Virus record (IMG/VR): IMGVR_UViG_3300035188_001379
Span: 1 to 64,000 of that record
Origin: a virus
Reading direction: 5' to 3' (one strand)
Length of the DNA stretch: 64,000 nucleotides
Shown: positions 54,103 through 62,562 of the stretch, piece by piece
Position numbering within the stretch: position 1 is the stretch's first letter
How the letters are laid out: every line of letters begins with the position of its first letter
The notes under the pieces: model-generated
Seen by the model: only the letters and a program-made list of their open reading frames with translations
The model's database searches: none
What the model was told of the DNA's origin: nothing
Translations under genes and position numbers: made by a program

Positions 54103-55161
54103 ATGTCTATTTATAACTTTGATGCAAGCACAGATTACTCTGGCAAAGAATTATACTCTCTGTTGTCGGGAGCAGACCTCCCAGAATACGTAAAGACCGC
54201 AGAGTTATCTGATGTGAGCGATTTGTCTTCTCTCAATAAAGAAGCTTTCGCAGACCCATACAGAAGAATCTACCCAATCAACACTCCTGCTCGAGTGTAT
54301 GTGAGTAACGCCTACTTCATGAGCAAGCAGGCAGCGATCACCAAAACCTATGGGAAGGGCTATAGCGATAGCCTGCTCGCTAAGATCGCCCAAGCTGCAG
54401 AAATCCTGGATATCTCTGAAGACTTGGAAAACTACAACAACCGCTTTAATGAGAAGCAGGCAGCAGACTATGAAGAGCGTCACATGGTCGACTTCACGGT
54501 TGACGGCATGGAAACACCGGTGCAGCTGTACCCTGTGAAGACTGCAGAAGATCTAACCAAAGCTGCAGAAGATTTCACAAAGAATATTAAAAACTTTCCT
54601 TTCGCTATTCGTGTTAAGTCTGCTGAGAATTTTGTAAAGGCTGCCGAAGAGCTTGAGGTAACTGACCTGCCTGACTTGCTCTGCAAATACGCAGGCATGT
54701 ACTACCCTGATTTGGTCAACCTTGATTTTGAATTGTGGAGAAGAGGCACCAAACTCACAAAAGAAGCGCATAGTGAAATCTACAACCAAATCAGAGCTGA
54801 TCTAGGTAATATGCAGAGTATTGCTGAAGTCATGAAGGTTGCAGAGACCTGCTTCAACATTGAAAACATGGAAGGCCTTTATGATAATGTGAAAGTTGCC
54901 CAGATTCTGGGTGACCCTGTTGACATGATTTTCACTGAGCCTGTCACAAAAGTGGCAAGTGAGCTGAGTTTTGTTGAGGTACATGGCGACAAGTATAGGC
55001 TCGATGACCTGGTCAAGATCAGTAAAGATAAGTACGAAGAAGCGTTTGGTGATTGCGGGATAGACCCTGCTGATCCAGAAAAGATCGCAGACATCCTTCC
55101 TACGATGCCTAGAAGTGACGTTAAGCTTCTAGAGGAGCTGACAGGGCTGCGCCCGATCTAG
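54103..55161 (+). CDS. Lys-x-Ala-rich helical protein
   Basis: A 352-residue acidic, helical protein with about 15 Lys-x-Ala triplets (VKTAELS, NKEAFAD, SKQAAIT, EKQAADY, VKTAEDL, TKAAEDF, VKSAENF, VKAAEEL, MKVAETC, VTKVASE). From its Lys and Ala content I would expect only three or four. The same feature marks the internal head proteins at 9215 and 16783, so this may be a further virion-internal protein despite its remote position. It ends before a triple 12-nt repeat with a T-run. No family recognised. Confidence 0.58.
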   Translation: MSIYNFDASTDYSGKELYSLLSGADLPEYVKTAELSDVSDLSSLNKEAFADPYRRIYPINTPARVYVSNAYFMSKQAAITKTYGKGYSDSLLAKIAQAAEILDISEDLENYNNRFNEKQAADYEERHMVDFTVDGMETPVQLYPVKTAEDLTKAAEDFTKNIKNFPFAIRVKSAENFVKAAEELEVTDLPDLLCKYAGMYYPDLVNLDFELWRRGTKLTKEAHSEIYNQIRADLGNMQSIAEVMKVAETCFNIENMEGLYDNVKVAQILGDPVDMIFTEPVTKVASELSFVEVHGDKYRLDDLVKISKDKYEEAFGDCGIDPADPEKIADILPTMPRSDVKLLEELTGLRPI

Positions 55162-55171
55162 TGAGTGCCTC

Positions 55172-55214
55172 GTAACTTCCGGGGTAACTTCCTGGGTAAC
55201 TTCCGGGGTTTTTT
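55172..55214 (+). repeat. Three tandem 12-nt repeats followed by a T-run
   Basis: GTAACTTCCGGG occurs three times in tandem (55172, 55184 with one change to CCTGG, 55196), followed by GTTTTTTT. Neighbouring copies can form CC-GG stems with 7-nt loops, so the element may work as the terminator of the 54103 gene. It could also be a protein-binding iteron. Confidence 0.6.
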
Positions 55215-55251
55215 TGTTTGCACTCTACAGTTTAGCAGCTAGCCTCATCCT

Positions 55252-55353
55252 ATGTGCTACGAACCACCAAACAATTCGAAACCAGATCTAGACGGAGCAG
55301 TAGTATGGTTAATCTTTCTCGCGATTGTATTAGCCATATGTAAGGTCCTATGA
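55252..55353 (+). CDS. 33-residue single-membrane-span miniprotein
   Basis: A short frame in the 188-nt gap after 54103: a polar N-terminus (MCYEPPNNSKPDLDG), a hydrophobic helix (AVVWLIFLAIVLAI) and a short basic end (CKVL). Its stop overlaps the next start as ATGA, the coupling used elsewhere in this genome. A small membrane protein, perhaps holin-like or a membrane-stress factor; function unknown. Confidence 0.6.
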   Translation: MCYEPPNNSKPDLDGAVVWLIFLAIVLAICKVL

Positions 55354-55898
55354 AAACGATCAAGCAAATTCTTCAAGATGAAAAAGCTCCGATCACTGCT
55401 CTGCTTTACGCGATAACTAAAGAGTATGGCAGTGAATGCTATTCTTGGGAGCCTCTAGTGCTTAAAGCAGAGCTGCAGAAAGACTATAGCTGTGAGCTCT
55501 CAGATTTACAGTCAGACAAAATTCAGGCAGGAATCACGCTGCTCACTACTGAGCAGTATGAAACCAACATTGCTGTATTTGAGACAATAAATTATTTACT
55601 CAATCATCAGCCTGATAACATCGAAGAGTTCAATCCTCTCGAGCCCGAAGAATTGATCTGCGGGCTTACCGAAGCGTACATTATCAAAGCTGAAGAAATC
55701 AGCTTCAGTCCTGAGGTACGCGTGTACGCAGGACTCATATTCAGAGATTACGGAATGCATCGTCCTCCCAAGCTATTTCCCAAAGCTATCATGGAAGAAC
55801 GCGATGGAAATGATGATGAGAAGAACGAAGCCCTTCAAGAAATATTCGACGAAAAACTCAAACTAGTTGAGCAGTATCTTAAAAAATGCATCCACTAA
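55350..55898 (+). CDS. Hypothetical acidic protein upstream of the AAA ATPase
   Basis: A 182-residue acidic protein, helical throughout. It is coupled to the miniprotein before it (ATGA) and overlaps the AAA ATPase gene after it by 13 nt, which suggests that it works with the ATPase, perhaps as adaptor or substrate. The only notable stretch is FRDYGMHRPPKLFPKAIMEE near residue 130. No family recognised. Confidence 0.55.
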   Translation: MKTIKQILQDEKAPITALLYAITKEYGSECYSWEPLVLKAELQKDYSCELSDLQSDKIQAGITLLTTEQYETNIAVFETINYLLNHQPDNIEEFNPLEPEELICGLTEAYIIKAEEISFSPEVRVYAGLIFRDYGMHRPPKLFPKAIMEERDGNDDEKNEALQEIFDEKLKLVEQYLKKCIH

Positions 55899-57028
55899 AC
55901 AACCCCGCATTGATAGGTAACAATTTCTATTCAAGTCCGGCGTCTGTATCGAACACACATATAGAGTACATTTACAACAAGCTTTTTCATTGCGTACCTA
56001 CTAGATTAGACTTTGCTGACGAGTTTGCTACAAGCTGTCTGGACGTTATTCCGCAGTATTTTGATACGTTCACTTCTTTAATTAACAAGGTAGATACACA
56101 TTTCCTCGAAGAGACTGTATGGATAGGTAAGCCTGGTACAGAGTATGAGCAAGCGATCATCGGTGTAGCCTTCAAGTCTCATGAGAGCAGTATGCCTTTT
56201 AATGTTATAGGCTATCCTCCAAGGACTATAGATAAAGAATTCTTATCTAAGATGTATGTGGGGCTCAAGGCTGTTGTGCGAGATCGCGAGCAAGCCGCAC
56301 TCATATCAAAATTACTAGACGCGCATGTGCTAGAGAAGTGCAGTAAAATGTACGTGTTGTCTAATACTTATGGAGAGCTCAGCCTTTCTGCGCTGCCTAT
56401 AGATAAAATCACTCCAAATATCGCATTAAATTATGGCGACGATTTTGTCAGCGTAAATAACAATATTCTTGAAAGCTTGAGCAATGAGAAGTCAGGGCTG
56501 TACCTGTTCCATGGCGAACCCGGTACAGGTAAGAGCACCTATATTAAATACCTTTGCTCAGGCATATTGTCTCGTAAAATCGCATACATTCCTGTGGGGT
56601 TAATCTCGGCGCTCACATCCCCAGACATGCTTCCTCTTTTGATGGAGCATAAGGATTTGATTATTGTGATAGAAGACGCTGAGCAAGCCTTGATAGCTAG
56701 AGACACAGCCTCAGCAAATTCCCATGTTGTGAGCACTATTCTAAACCTCACAGATGGTTTCCTCGGTGACGCTATGAACACCACCATAGTAGCCACATTC
56801 AATACAGGAAAAGAAAATATTGATGAGGCTCTTTTACGCAAAGGCCGCCTGCGCGTATGCCATGAGTTCAAGAAGCTTTCTATAGATCAAGCCAAGAAGC
56901 TCGCCTCATCTATAGGTCAGGACGAGAATAACGTTACTGAAGGCATGTCTTTGGCTGATATCTACTATATGTCCGCCAATTCCCCTGAATACGCTAAAGA
57001 GGAAGAGCGGCGGGTAGGGTTTCACTAG
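55886..57028 (+). CDS. AAA ATPase
   Basis: A 380-residue ATPase. Walker A is GEPGTGKST (about residue 210), Walker B is LIIVIEDAE (about 258), and a sensor-type stretch TTIVATFNTGKENIDEALLRKGRLR holds the presumed arginine finger. The layout resembles BCS1/FtsH-class AAA proteins. The N-terminal 200 residues form an unknown domain. Likely a remodelling or unfolding motor. The reading frame ends in CTAG, where its stop overlaps the stop of the convergent terminase gene. Confidence 0.8.
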   Translation: MHPLNNPALIGNNFYSSPASVSNTHIEYIYNKLFHCVPTRLDFADEFATSCLDVIPQYFDTFTSLINKVDTHFLEETVWIGKPGTEYEQAIIGVAFKSHESSMPFNVIGYPPRTIDKEFLSKMYVGLKAVVRDREQAALISKLLDAHVLEKCSKMYVLSNTYGELSLSALPIDKITPNIALNYGDDFVSVNNNILESLSNEKSGLYLFHGEPGTGKSTYIKYLCSGILSRKIAYIPVGLISALTSPDMLPLLMEHKDLIIVIEDAEQALIARDTASANSHVVSTILNLTDGFLGDAMNTTIVATFNTGKENIDEALLRKGRLRVCHEFKKLSIDQAKKLASSIGQDENNVTEGMSLADIYYMSANSPEYAKEEERRVGFH

Positions 57029-58740
57029 ACCTCAGGAGCTGCTGAGGAGCTAGGACCCAGCAGCCCAGAATCCCCTACAGCCATATAGGCGGCGCAAACA
57101 CAGAATACCAAACTGTGCATTGCGTCGTCTGGCTGTTTAGGGTGATGGTCGTATATAAGCTCTTGCCCATACAAACCGTCTCTTACCTCTACGAATATAT
57201 TCAACAGGTCTTGCATATACTCGGAGACATCACCCCACTGCGGAAAGAGTATTTTTCCTGCTTTGAGCTGTCTGATGACTAGCGAGATAACGTCAGAGCG
57301 ATGCAAGACCCAGCGATTCTGCCTCCAGTCATAAACCCCAGCCTCAAAATGCTGAATCATTTTGGTTCTTCTGTAGGCAGCAAGTTGAGACCTGCTAGGG
57401 CTTGTTAATTCGCATAGTTTGATACCGCGAATAGGATCAGGCCCGCTATCAGATACGCAGAAAGCGTTAACCGCGTTAGCTTTTTCTGCGATGTCTCTGA
57501 TATGCGCCTCATGGTCAAACCCTCGGTACACTTTAGCCATGATGATTTCAAATACCCCGTCAGCTCGCATACCTCCCAAGGTAGCCACTGTACGAGACTG
57601 CGCCATACTTACTCCCCAATCGACTCCCATGGTATACAGTCTGTATTCGCTTTTTCTTTTGTTTAATATCGTTAAATTATTGCTATTACCGCCCTCAAAT
57701 TGCGGACCAAGTGTGCATAGCTTCACCAGCTCTTCTTGTGATATAGGTTTTGACCCTATGTCATAGGTTAATCCGAACGTTTCATTCATCACCACACGGA
57801 TCTCATTCTTACCGCTATGCACTTTCTCATATATTTCCTTCCACTCTTTAGGGTCCTCGTTGAAGTGAGGCAAAAGAGGCTGAGCTAGATGATAGCCTGT
57901 GATTAAATAGTCGCTAGGATTGCAGCTCACCCATTCTCCTTTTCTGGAGTCTAGGCGGGCTAGGCACTTAGAGCAGCTTAGTCCGTGGGGCTGCACCATT
58001 CTTAGCGGCTCGTTACCTTCTGTTAAACTATTCCAGTGTGTACACTTTTCACACTTCATCAGCCACTCGAGCTGATTCGAGCTGCGCCACATTCTATGAA
58101 TAGTATTTGTAGAATCTAGTGGCGTACCTGCAAATATTTCCCGCTTGTAAGGACTCATGGCCATAGTTTCCTGGATAATCGGTATTTGATCGTACTGAAT
58201 ATCCTGGATTTCGTCATAAACGACGCAATCTATAGCCGGTCCGCGAGTACGGGTAGCATCATCACTAACATATCTAAATAACACACTACTATGCGTATCA
58301 TCCAATATTTTTTCAAAGACATCATTTTTAAACCATCCTTTCAACAGCAAATTTTTAATTTTTGGGCTCTCAAACCTAGGGGGTATATAGTTACTTGAAA
58401 AATACTTCGTAGTTAGCTCCTGAGGCCCGACATACATCATTTTGAAATAATTCCACCGAATAAGATTTAAACATACAAAGTTGCTGAGCAGCGTAGACTT
58501 GAGTGTTTTACGGCTGCATTTAAGCAACAATTTCTGAGGCATGTTGTCATAGATATGCTTCAGCATCGGGAAAGCTTCCAGACTTTGCAGTCTACCCTCG
58601 TTATCGTAGAGAAAGTTCTCGACGAAATGCGACGGAGGCAGCACCGAAAACATCAGTTGTCGAGCGAGGAACGTGCTTTTGGGACTATTCTTCTTAAGCA
58701 GTTTCTCTATAGTAGACTTAATTTCATCATGGGCCGTCAT
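57025..58740 (-). CDS. terL: Terminase large subunit
   Basis: The 571-residue DNA-packaging motor and nuclease. The ATPase part has a Walker A-like KCSRKTLKST (74-83) and Walker B VVYDEI (173-178, Asp176 and Glu177). A zinc-ribbon-like C230xxC233 ... C256xxC259 follows, as in GpA-type terminases. The nuclease begins MGVDWG (371-376), with an acidic SDSGPD motif and a C-terminal DDAMHSL as further metal ligands. It is encoded opposite to nearly all other genes; the stop overlaps the stop of the AAA ATPase gene in a CTAG palindrome, and the start overlaps a small divergent frame by 12 nt. Confidence 0.88.
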   Translation of the reverse strand: MTAHDEIKSTIEKLLKKNSPKSTFLARQLMFSVLPPSHFVENFLYDNEGRLQSLEAFPMLKHIYDNMPQKLLLKCSRKTLKSTLLSNFVCLNLIRWNYFKMMYVGPQELTTKYFSSNYIPPRFESPKIKNLLLKGWFKNDVFEKILDDTHSSVLFRYVSDDATRTRGPAIDCVVYDEIQDIQYDQIPIIQETMAMSPYKREIFAGTPLDSTNTIHRMWRSSNQLEWLMKCEKCTHWNSLTEGNEPLRMVQPHGLSCSKCLARLDSRKGEWVSCNPSDYLITGYHLAQPLLPHFNEDPKEWKEIYEKVHSGKNEIRVVMNETFGLTYDIGSKPISQEELVKLCTLGPQFEGGNSNNLTILNKRKSEYRLYTMGVDWGVSMAQSRTVATLGGMRADGVFEIIMAKVYRGFDHEAHIRDIAEKANAVNAFCVSDSGPDPIRGIKLCELTSPSRSQLAAYRRTKMIQHFEAGVYDWRQNRWVLHRSDVISLVIRQLKAGKILFPQWGDVSEYMQDLLNIFVEVRDGLYGQELIYDHHPKQPDDAMHSLVFCVCAAYMAVGDSGLLGPSSSAAPEV

Positions 58741-58896
58741 AGCAAAAAAACTAACAGAAAACCAAGCAAGGGCAGATCAAATGGAACAGTAGAATTATTT
58801 CAATTTTTTGATAATTCTTTTCAGTTGCTCACCAGTATCTTAGATATAGCTAGCACTGACAAGAGAAAAAAATATTACAGGGTCTACAAACGATAG
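58729..58896 (+). CDS. Small basic protein divergent from terminase
   Basis: A 55-residue frame starting at ATG 58729 (MGRHSKKTNRKPSKGRSNG), very basic at the N-terminus and helical afterwards (ELFQFFDNSFQLLTSILD). It overlaps the first 12 nt of the terminase gene on the other strand. Upstream continuation of the same frame lies antisense to terminase and is not credible. Possibly a DNA-binding protein; modest confidence. Confidence 0.45.
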   Translation: MGRHSKKTNRKPSKGRSNGTVELFQFFDNSFQLLTSILDIASTDKRKKYYRVYKR

Positions 58897-58911
58897 CAGC
58901 TATGTTATACT
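58883..58911 (+). promoter_or_regulatory. Possible extended -10 promoter
   Basis: TCTACA (58883-58888), a 17-nt spacer and TATACT (58906-58911) preceded by TGT, giving an extended -10. ATG 58922 lies 11 nt after it, so the transcript would be nearly leaderless. It would serve the AT-hook and AAA genes. Confidence 0.45.
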
Positions 58912-58921
58912 CATAGTTGTT

Positions 58922-59101
58922 ATGAGTAAAACGATCCGTAAATACCAGGTTAGAGACAGAAGCAATCAGTATAAGCGCATCGAGAACATGAAGCTTATCG
59001 ATAAGTATTATACTGACGTAGCAAAATCGCATGAGCGAAACATCCAAAAATCCGGATTGCCTCCTGACCAAGGAGGAGAACAGCAACGTTACCCTAGTTA
59101 A
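58922..59101 (+). CDS. Small basic ORF overlapping the AT-hook gene
   Basis: A 59-residue frame (start MSKTIRKYQVRDRSNQYKR) following the promoter at 58883 and overlapping the AT-hook gene by 71 nt. The overlap is larger than usual here, but the ATG position relative to the promoter and the basic helical composition support it. It could be a real small DNA-binding protein or only an upstream frame. Confidence 0.4.
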   Translation: MSKTIRKYQVRDRSNQYKRIENMKLIDKYYTDVAKSHERNIQKSGLPPDQGGEQQRYPS

Positions 59102-59642
59102 AAAAAGAGGCAGACCAAAAGGCTCAAAGAATAAAATTAAATCTTTTGAGTCTATCAATACCAGCTCTGAGAGTGTTGTAGTGATAAAGCGCGGCAGAGG
59201 CCGACCTCCAGGAGCTAAAAATAAACCCAAGAGCAGCTGCGTTCTCGCAGTTGTCTGCTCTGATACAGATTCTTTGCCCAAGCGCAGAGGAAGACCCAAA
59301 GGATCTAAGAATAAAAATACTCCTTTACGTGAGGAGACAGAGGCTGCCGCTAAGCCGTTAAAAAAACGAGGCAGGCCTAGAAAAGAGCCTGCACCTACTG
59401 ATCAAACTGTTCAGCAGTCTCCTTCTCAGTCCATAGAGTCTGAGATTCATCCATTGCTACAGGCAGCTAAATGGATTGAGAGAAAAATGGAACACCCTGC
59501 ACAAGTAAACTACTATCGGCGCAGGATGGCTAGCATGGGTGCATCCATGCAGGCAGTAATAGCTATAGATATACTAGGCTTATTTAACATAAGCGACAGT
59601 GAGTTACGCAAACAAATCAAATCAACCACAACAGAACAGTAA
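59031..59642 (+). CDS. Four-AT-hook DNA-binding protein
   Basis: A 203-residue protein with four AT-hooks, each centred on GRP: KKRGRPKGSKNK (27-29), KRGRGRPPGAKNK (57-59), KRRGRPKGSKNK (87-89) and KKRGRPRKEP (114-116), so spaced by 30, 30 and 27 residues. AT-hooks insert in the minor groove of A/T-rich DNA. The C-terminal 70 residues form a helical domain (IHPLLQAAKWIERKMEH). It lies beside the terminase gene on the opposite strand and 2 nt before the Ycf46-like gene. It could be a nucleoid-type protein or a packaging-site binder (small terminase role); neither is shown. Confidence 0.75.
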   Translation: MSETSKNPDCLLTKEENSNVTLVKKRGRPKGSKNKIKSFESINTSSESVVVIKRGRGRPPGAKNKPKSSCVLAVVCSDTDSLPKRRGRPKGSKNKNTPLREETEAAAKPLKKRGRPRKEPAPTDQTVQQSPSQSIESEIHPLLQAAKWIERKMEHPAQVNYYRRRMASMGASMQAVIAIDILGLFNISDSELRKQIKSTTTEQ

Positions 59643-59644
59643 AT

Positions 59645-61234
59645 ATGGACTTCCTACAAAAAATCGACCTTTATCGTAAAGCCTGCTACGCTGGGCTTGC
59701 AGTATTAACTCATGAAGAGGCCAGGCTTGTTCCGCATCTGAAGATGCTGAAAAATAGTGAGCCTACACTCTCTTTATATGAATGGGACAACCAATCAGGA
59801 CTCACAGGAGGAGTTGTCGATCAAGAAAGATACGCCGTACCGTCCACAGCGTTTCCTAAAGAGGTGTTGCAATATATCCAAAAGCACACGGTAAACAATA
59901 CGATCTTTGTGCTCAAGGATTTTCATCTCGAGTTCGACAGAAGTAACATTCTCCGACTCTTGCGTAATTCTTGGGATTTATTAAAATCTCGGCGCAACAT
60001 GATTATATTTGTGAGTCACAAGTATGCTCTACCTCCTGAGATCGAGAAGGAGGTACAGATTGTTGATTATGATCTGCCAGACGCTGAGGCAATCGAGCAC
60101 CAGTTAAGCTACATTCATGAGTGCACAAATAAAGCCAGAGAAGCAAAGTCACGCCCAGCGTTAAGTATACCTGACGAGATTAAAGACGCAGCTATCGACG
60201 CAGCTAAGGGTATGACCTTTGCAGAGATCGAGAGCGCCTTTTCCTTGGCGATAATTAAAGCCTCTAAATTTGACCAGGTTTTTGTAGAGGCTGTGTTTCA
60301 CGAGAAAATTGCTCACTTGAAAAAGAACGGCTTGCTCACTTATATGGAGCCTAACGTAAGCTTCGATAATGTGGGCGGTCTAGTAGGGCTCAAGACATGG
60401 ATCTCTGCTCGTAAAAAAGCCTATAGTAAAGAGGCCAGAGAATATAATCTACCTATGCCTAAGGGTATGCTGCTAGCCAGCGTCCCAGGCACAGGCAAAA
60501 GTCTTATATGTAAGGCTATTGCAAAAGAGTTCGACTGCCCATTGTTTGCATTAGACATCGGCAGCATTTTTGACTCGCTTGTAGGTAACAGCGAGAAAAA
60601 CATGCGTGAGCTAATCAAAACAGTGAACGGGGTAGGTAGATGCGTGATCTTGATCGACGAGATTGAGAAGAGTCTCAGCAACACCGCAGTTAGCGGCAGC
60701 GGAGACAGTGGTGTAAGCAGCCGTATATTTGGCACGTTTCTTACATGGCTAAACGATAGAACAAATCCTGCGTTTATTGTAGCTACAACAAACGACCATA
60801 CAAAGCTACCTGCAGCTTTGATTCGCAAGGGTCGTTTTGACCAGCTGTTCTGGCTGGACCTGCCTACTCTCGAGGAGCGTAAAGAAATCTTCTCAGTAGT
60901 GATCAAGAAGTATGGCAGGAATGTTAAAGACTTCAGTGTTTCCTCTCATGCGGCCAGCGCAGTTAATTTCACTGGCGCAGAGATTGAAGAGGTGTTTAAG
61001 GACGCTATGTACAAAGCGTTTAATGATAATAAAGATGTGAGCGATAATTATCTTATCGAGGCTCTTGCAGAGTTCATTCCTTTTGCTGTAAGTCACGAGG
61101 AAGATCTGAAGACCATGCGTAGACAAGCTCAAGGAAAACTTGTGATGATTACTGCGAAAGGAGATCCTATCGCAGACGTTCAGAAAAATATGCGCAAACT
61201 TAGTATTGCGATCGGCAGTGACGACGAAGAGTAA
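59645..61234 (+). CDS. AAA ATPase, Ycf46-like
   Basis: A 529-residue protein. The N-terminal 200 residues (TIFVLKDFHLEFDRSNILR, then NMIIFVSHKYALPPEIEKE) and the AAA module match the plan of cyanobacterial/plastid Ycf46. Walker A is SVPGTGKS (about 279), Walker B is CVILIDEIEK (about 332), FGTFLTWLNDRTNPAFIVA is the sensor stretch and LIRKGRFDQLFW the arginine finger. It heads an operon that also holds a Ycf35-type and a DUF2997-type protein. The function of Ycf46 proteins is poorly defined. Confidence 0.78.
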   Translation: MDFLQKIDLYRKACYAGLAVLTHEEARLVPHLKMLKNSEPTLSLYEWDNQSGLTGGVVDQERYAVPSTAFPKEVLQYIQKHTVNNTIFVLKDFHLEFDRSNILRLLRNSWDLLKSRRNMIIFVSHKYALPPEIEKEVQIVDYDLPDAEAIEHQLSYIHECTNKAREAKSRPALSIPDEIKDAAIDAAKGMTFAEIESAFSLAIIKASKFDQVFVEAVFHEKIAHLKKNGLLTYMEPNVSFDNVGGLVGLKTWISARKKAYSKEAREYNLPMPKGMLLASVPGTGKSLICKAIAKEFDCPLFALDIGSIFDSLVGNSEKNMRELIKTVNGVGRCVILIDEIEKSLSNTAVSGSGDSGVSSRIFGTFLTWLNDRTNPAFIVATTNDHTKLPAALIRKGRFDQLFWLDLPTLEERKEIFSVVIKKYGRNVKDFSVSSHAASAVNFTGAEIEEVFKDAMYKAFNDNKDVSDNYLIEALAEFIPFAVSHEEDLKTMRRQAQGKLVMITAKGDPIADVQKNMRKLSIAIGSDDEE

Positions 61235-61261
61235 ACCAACAACCAACCAAAATAAATTAAT

Positions 61262-62266
61262 ATGTCTGACAATAACTACAAAATCACTGACACCCTTCAA
61301 AAGTACTATGACAAGGTTTTTGAAGACGGGAAACTCATGAGTGTTCACATCGGTATGTGGGGTATGGCTGCTAACCTCGTCGAGGAGGATATCAAGCTTA
61401 CCTCTAAACTTCCAGATACTCACAAGCTTGGTAAGAAAATGCTCATCAAGCCTGAGGTGTACAACAGGTTCAAAACAATGGATCAGAAAATCAGGAAGAC
61501 TCTGGAAAAGTCTTCATTCGACTTCCCATTGGCCAAGGCCAACTTCGTACCCAAGTCTAAATATCTTGAGGTGTACACCAAGCTCAACGGTCTGCGTGAT
61601 GAGTATATGCAGATGGTTGAAGAATTCGTAGAAAAATACGAAGACTACAAGAAGGAGGCCATGGACTATTACGAGGAGCACAAAGACACAATCAAGGTAG
61701 AGGATTTAGAAGCCTATTACCCTGCCGCAAACAAAATTCGTAGTAAGTTTTATTGCGACATTGTGTCTTTTGAGGTAAAGATGCCGAAAGAATTCAGTGA
61801 GATCAACCTGCAGGATGAAATTACGCGTGAGCAGATCAACACAGCTGCTCGCGAGAGTGCAGCAGTCAGATACAAAGAAGAGTTCTCGAAGCAGGTTGAT
61901 ATCCATACAGAAAAGCTCAGAAGCTTCATGGAGGAAGCCACCTCTGAACTTCGTACTCGTGTGGCAGAGCACTTCACGGTAGCCCTCGCAAAGATCAACA
62001 AGAGCGAGGTAGTTACTGACAACAGTATTCGTAGAATGTACGAGCAGATTAACGAGTTTCGTGCAGCTAATTTTGCTAACGATACCGCAGTAGAAACTCA
62101 GTTGAACGAGCTTGAGAAGCTGCTAGGAGGAACTAAAGATTTCTCTAAAGATAAAGAGGCTATGAGTGTACTAAAACAGCATCTTGCTAACGTTGTGGAA
62201 GAAGCTAGGAACACTTCAGATGTGTCAGGCGTCAGCGGCCGGTATTTCCGTAATCTTGACGTATAA
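61262..62266 (+). CDS. Possible DUF3150-like protein
   Basis: A 334-residue, helical, acidic protein. The segment FDFPLAKANFVPKSKYLEV with a preceding long helix and a following coiled-coil (RDEYMQMVEEFVEKYEDYK) recalls DUF3150 proteins, which are often linked to MoxR/CobS-type ATPases. Here the neighbour is a Ycf46-like ATPase instead. The end overlaps the next start by one base (TAATG). The family name is tentative. Confidence 0.5.
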   Translation: MSDNNYKITDTLQKYYDKVFEDGKLMSVHIGMWGMAANLVEEDIKLTSKLPDTHKLGKKMLIKPEVYNRFKTMDQKIRKTLEKSSFDFPLAKANFVPKSKYLEVYTKLNGLRDEYMQMVEEFVEKYEDYKKEAMDYYEEHKDTIKVEDLEAYYPAANKIRSKFYCDIVSFEVKMPKEFSEINLQDEITREQINTAARESAAVRYKEEFSKQVDIHTEKLRSFMEEATSELRTRVAEHFTVALAKINKSEVVTDNSIRRMYEQINEFRAANFANDTAVETQLNELEKLLGGTKDFSKDKEAMSVLKQHLANVVEEARNTSDVSGVSGRYFRNLDV

Positions 62267-62562
62267 TGTCTGAAGACTCTAGAGATCTACTGGACCCGCC
62301 AAGGCACGACATGCTAATCGTAAGATTTCATGGCGATGACTTTGATGTGGTATTACCCTACTGCGAGGTTGCTAACGGAGACTTCAACTCTGTAACCGAA
62401 GACAGTATTCACATCACTGTAAATAAAGATAGTAAGACAGAAGCTGTAGCCATGACTTACGCCTCATTTGCAGATGTGGTGGAAAAGACGTTCGATATAA
62501 AAGAAGTCGTAGCTCTAGCAATTCAGCCTAAGGCAAGTTATAACACATTCAAAATACTATGA
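62266..62562 (+). CDS. Small hypothetical protein in the Ycf46 operon
   Basis: A 98-residue alpha/beta protein (MLIVRFHGDDFDVVLPYCEV) coupled to both neighbours by overlaps of 1 and 4 nt. Probably a small folding unit that works with the ATPase. No family recognised. Confidence 0.55.
   Translation: MSEDSRDLLDPPRHDMLIVRFHGDDFDVVLPYCEVANGDFNSVTEDSIHITVNKDSKTEAVAMTYASFADVVEKTFDIKEVVALAIQPKASYNTFKIL

Noticed and set aside
58555-58728. Upstream part of the frame ending at 58896
   Set aside because: It lies antisense to the start of the terminase gene; only the part from ATG 58729 is plausible.
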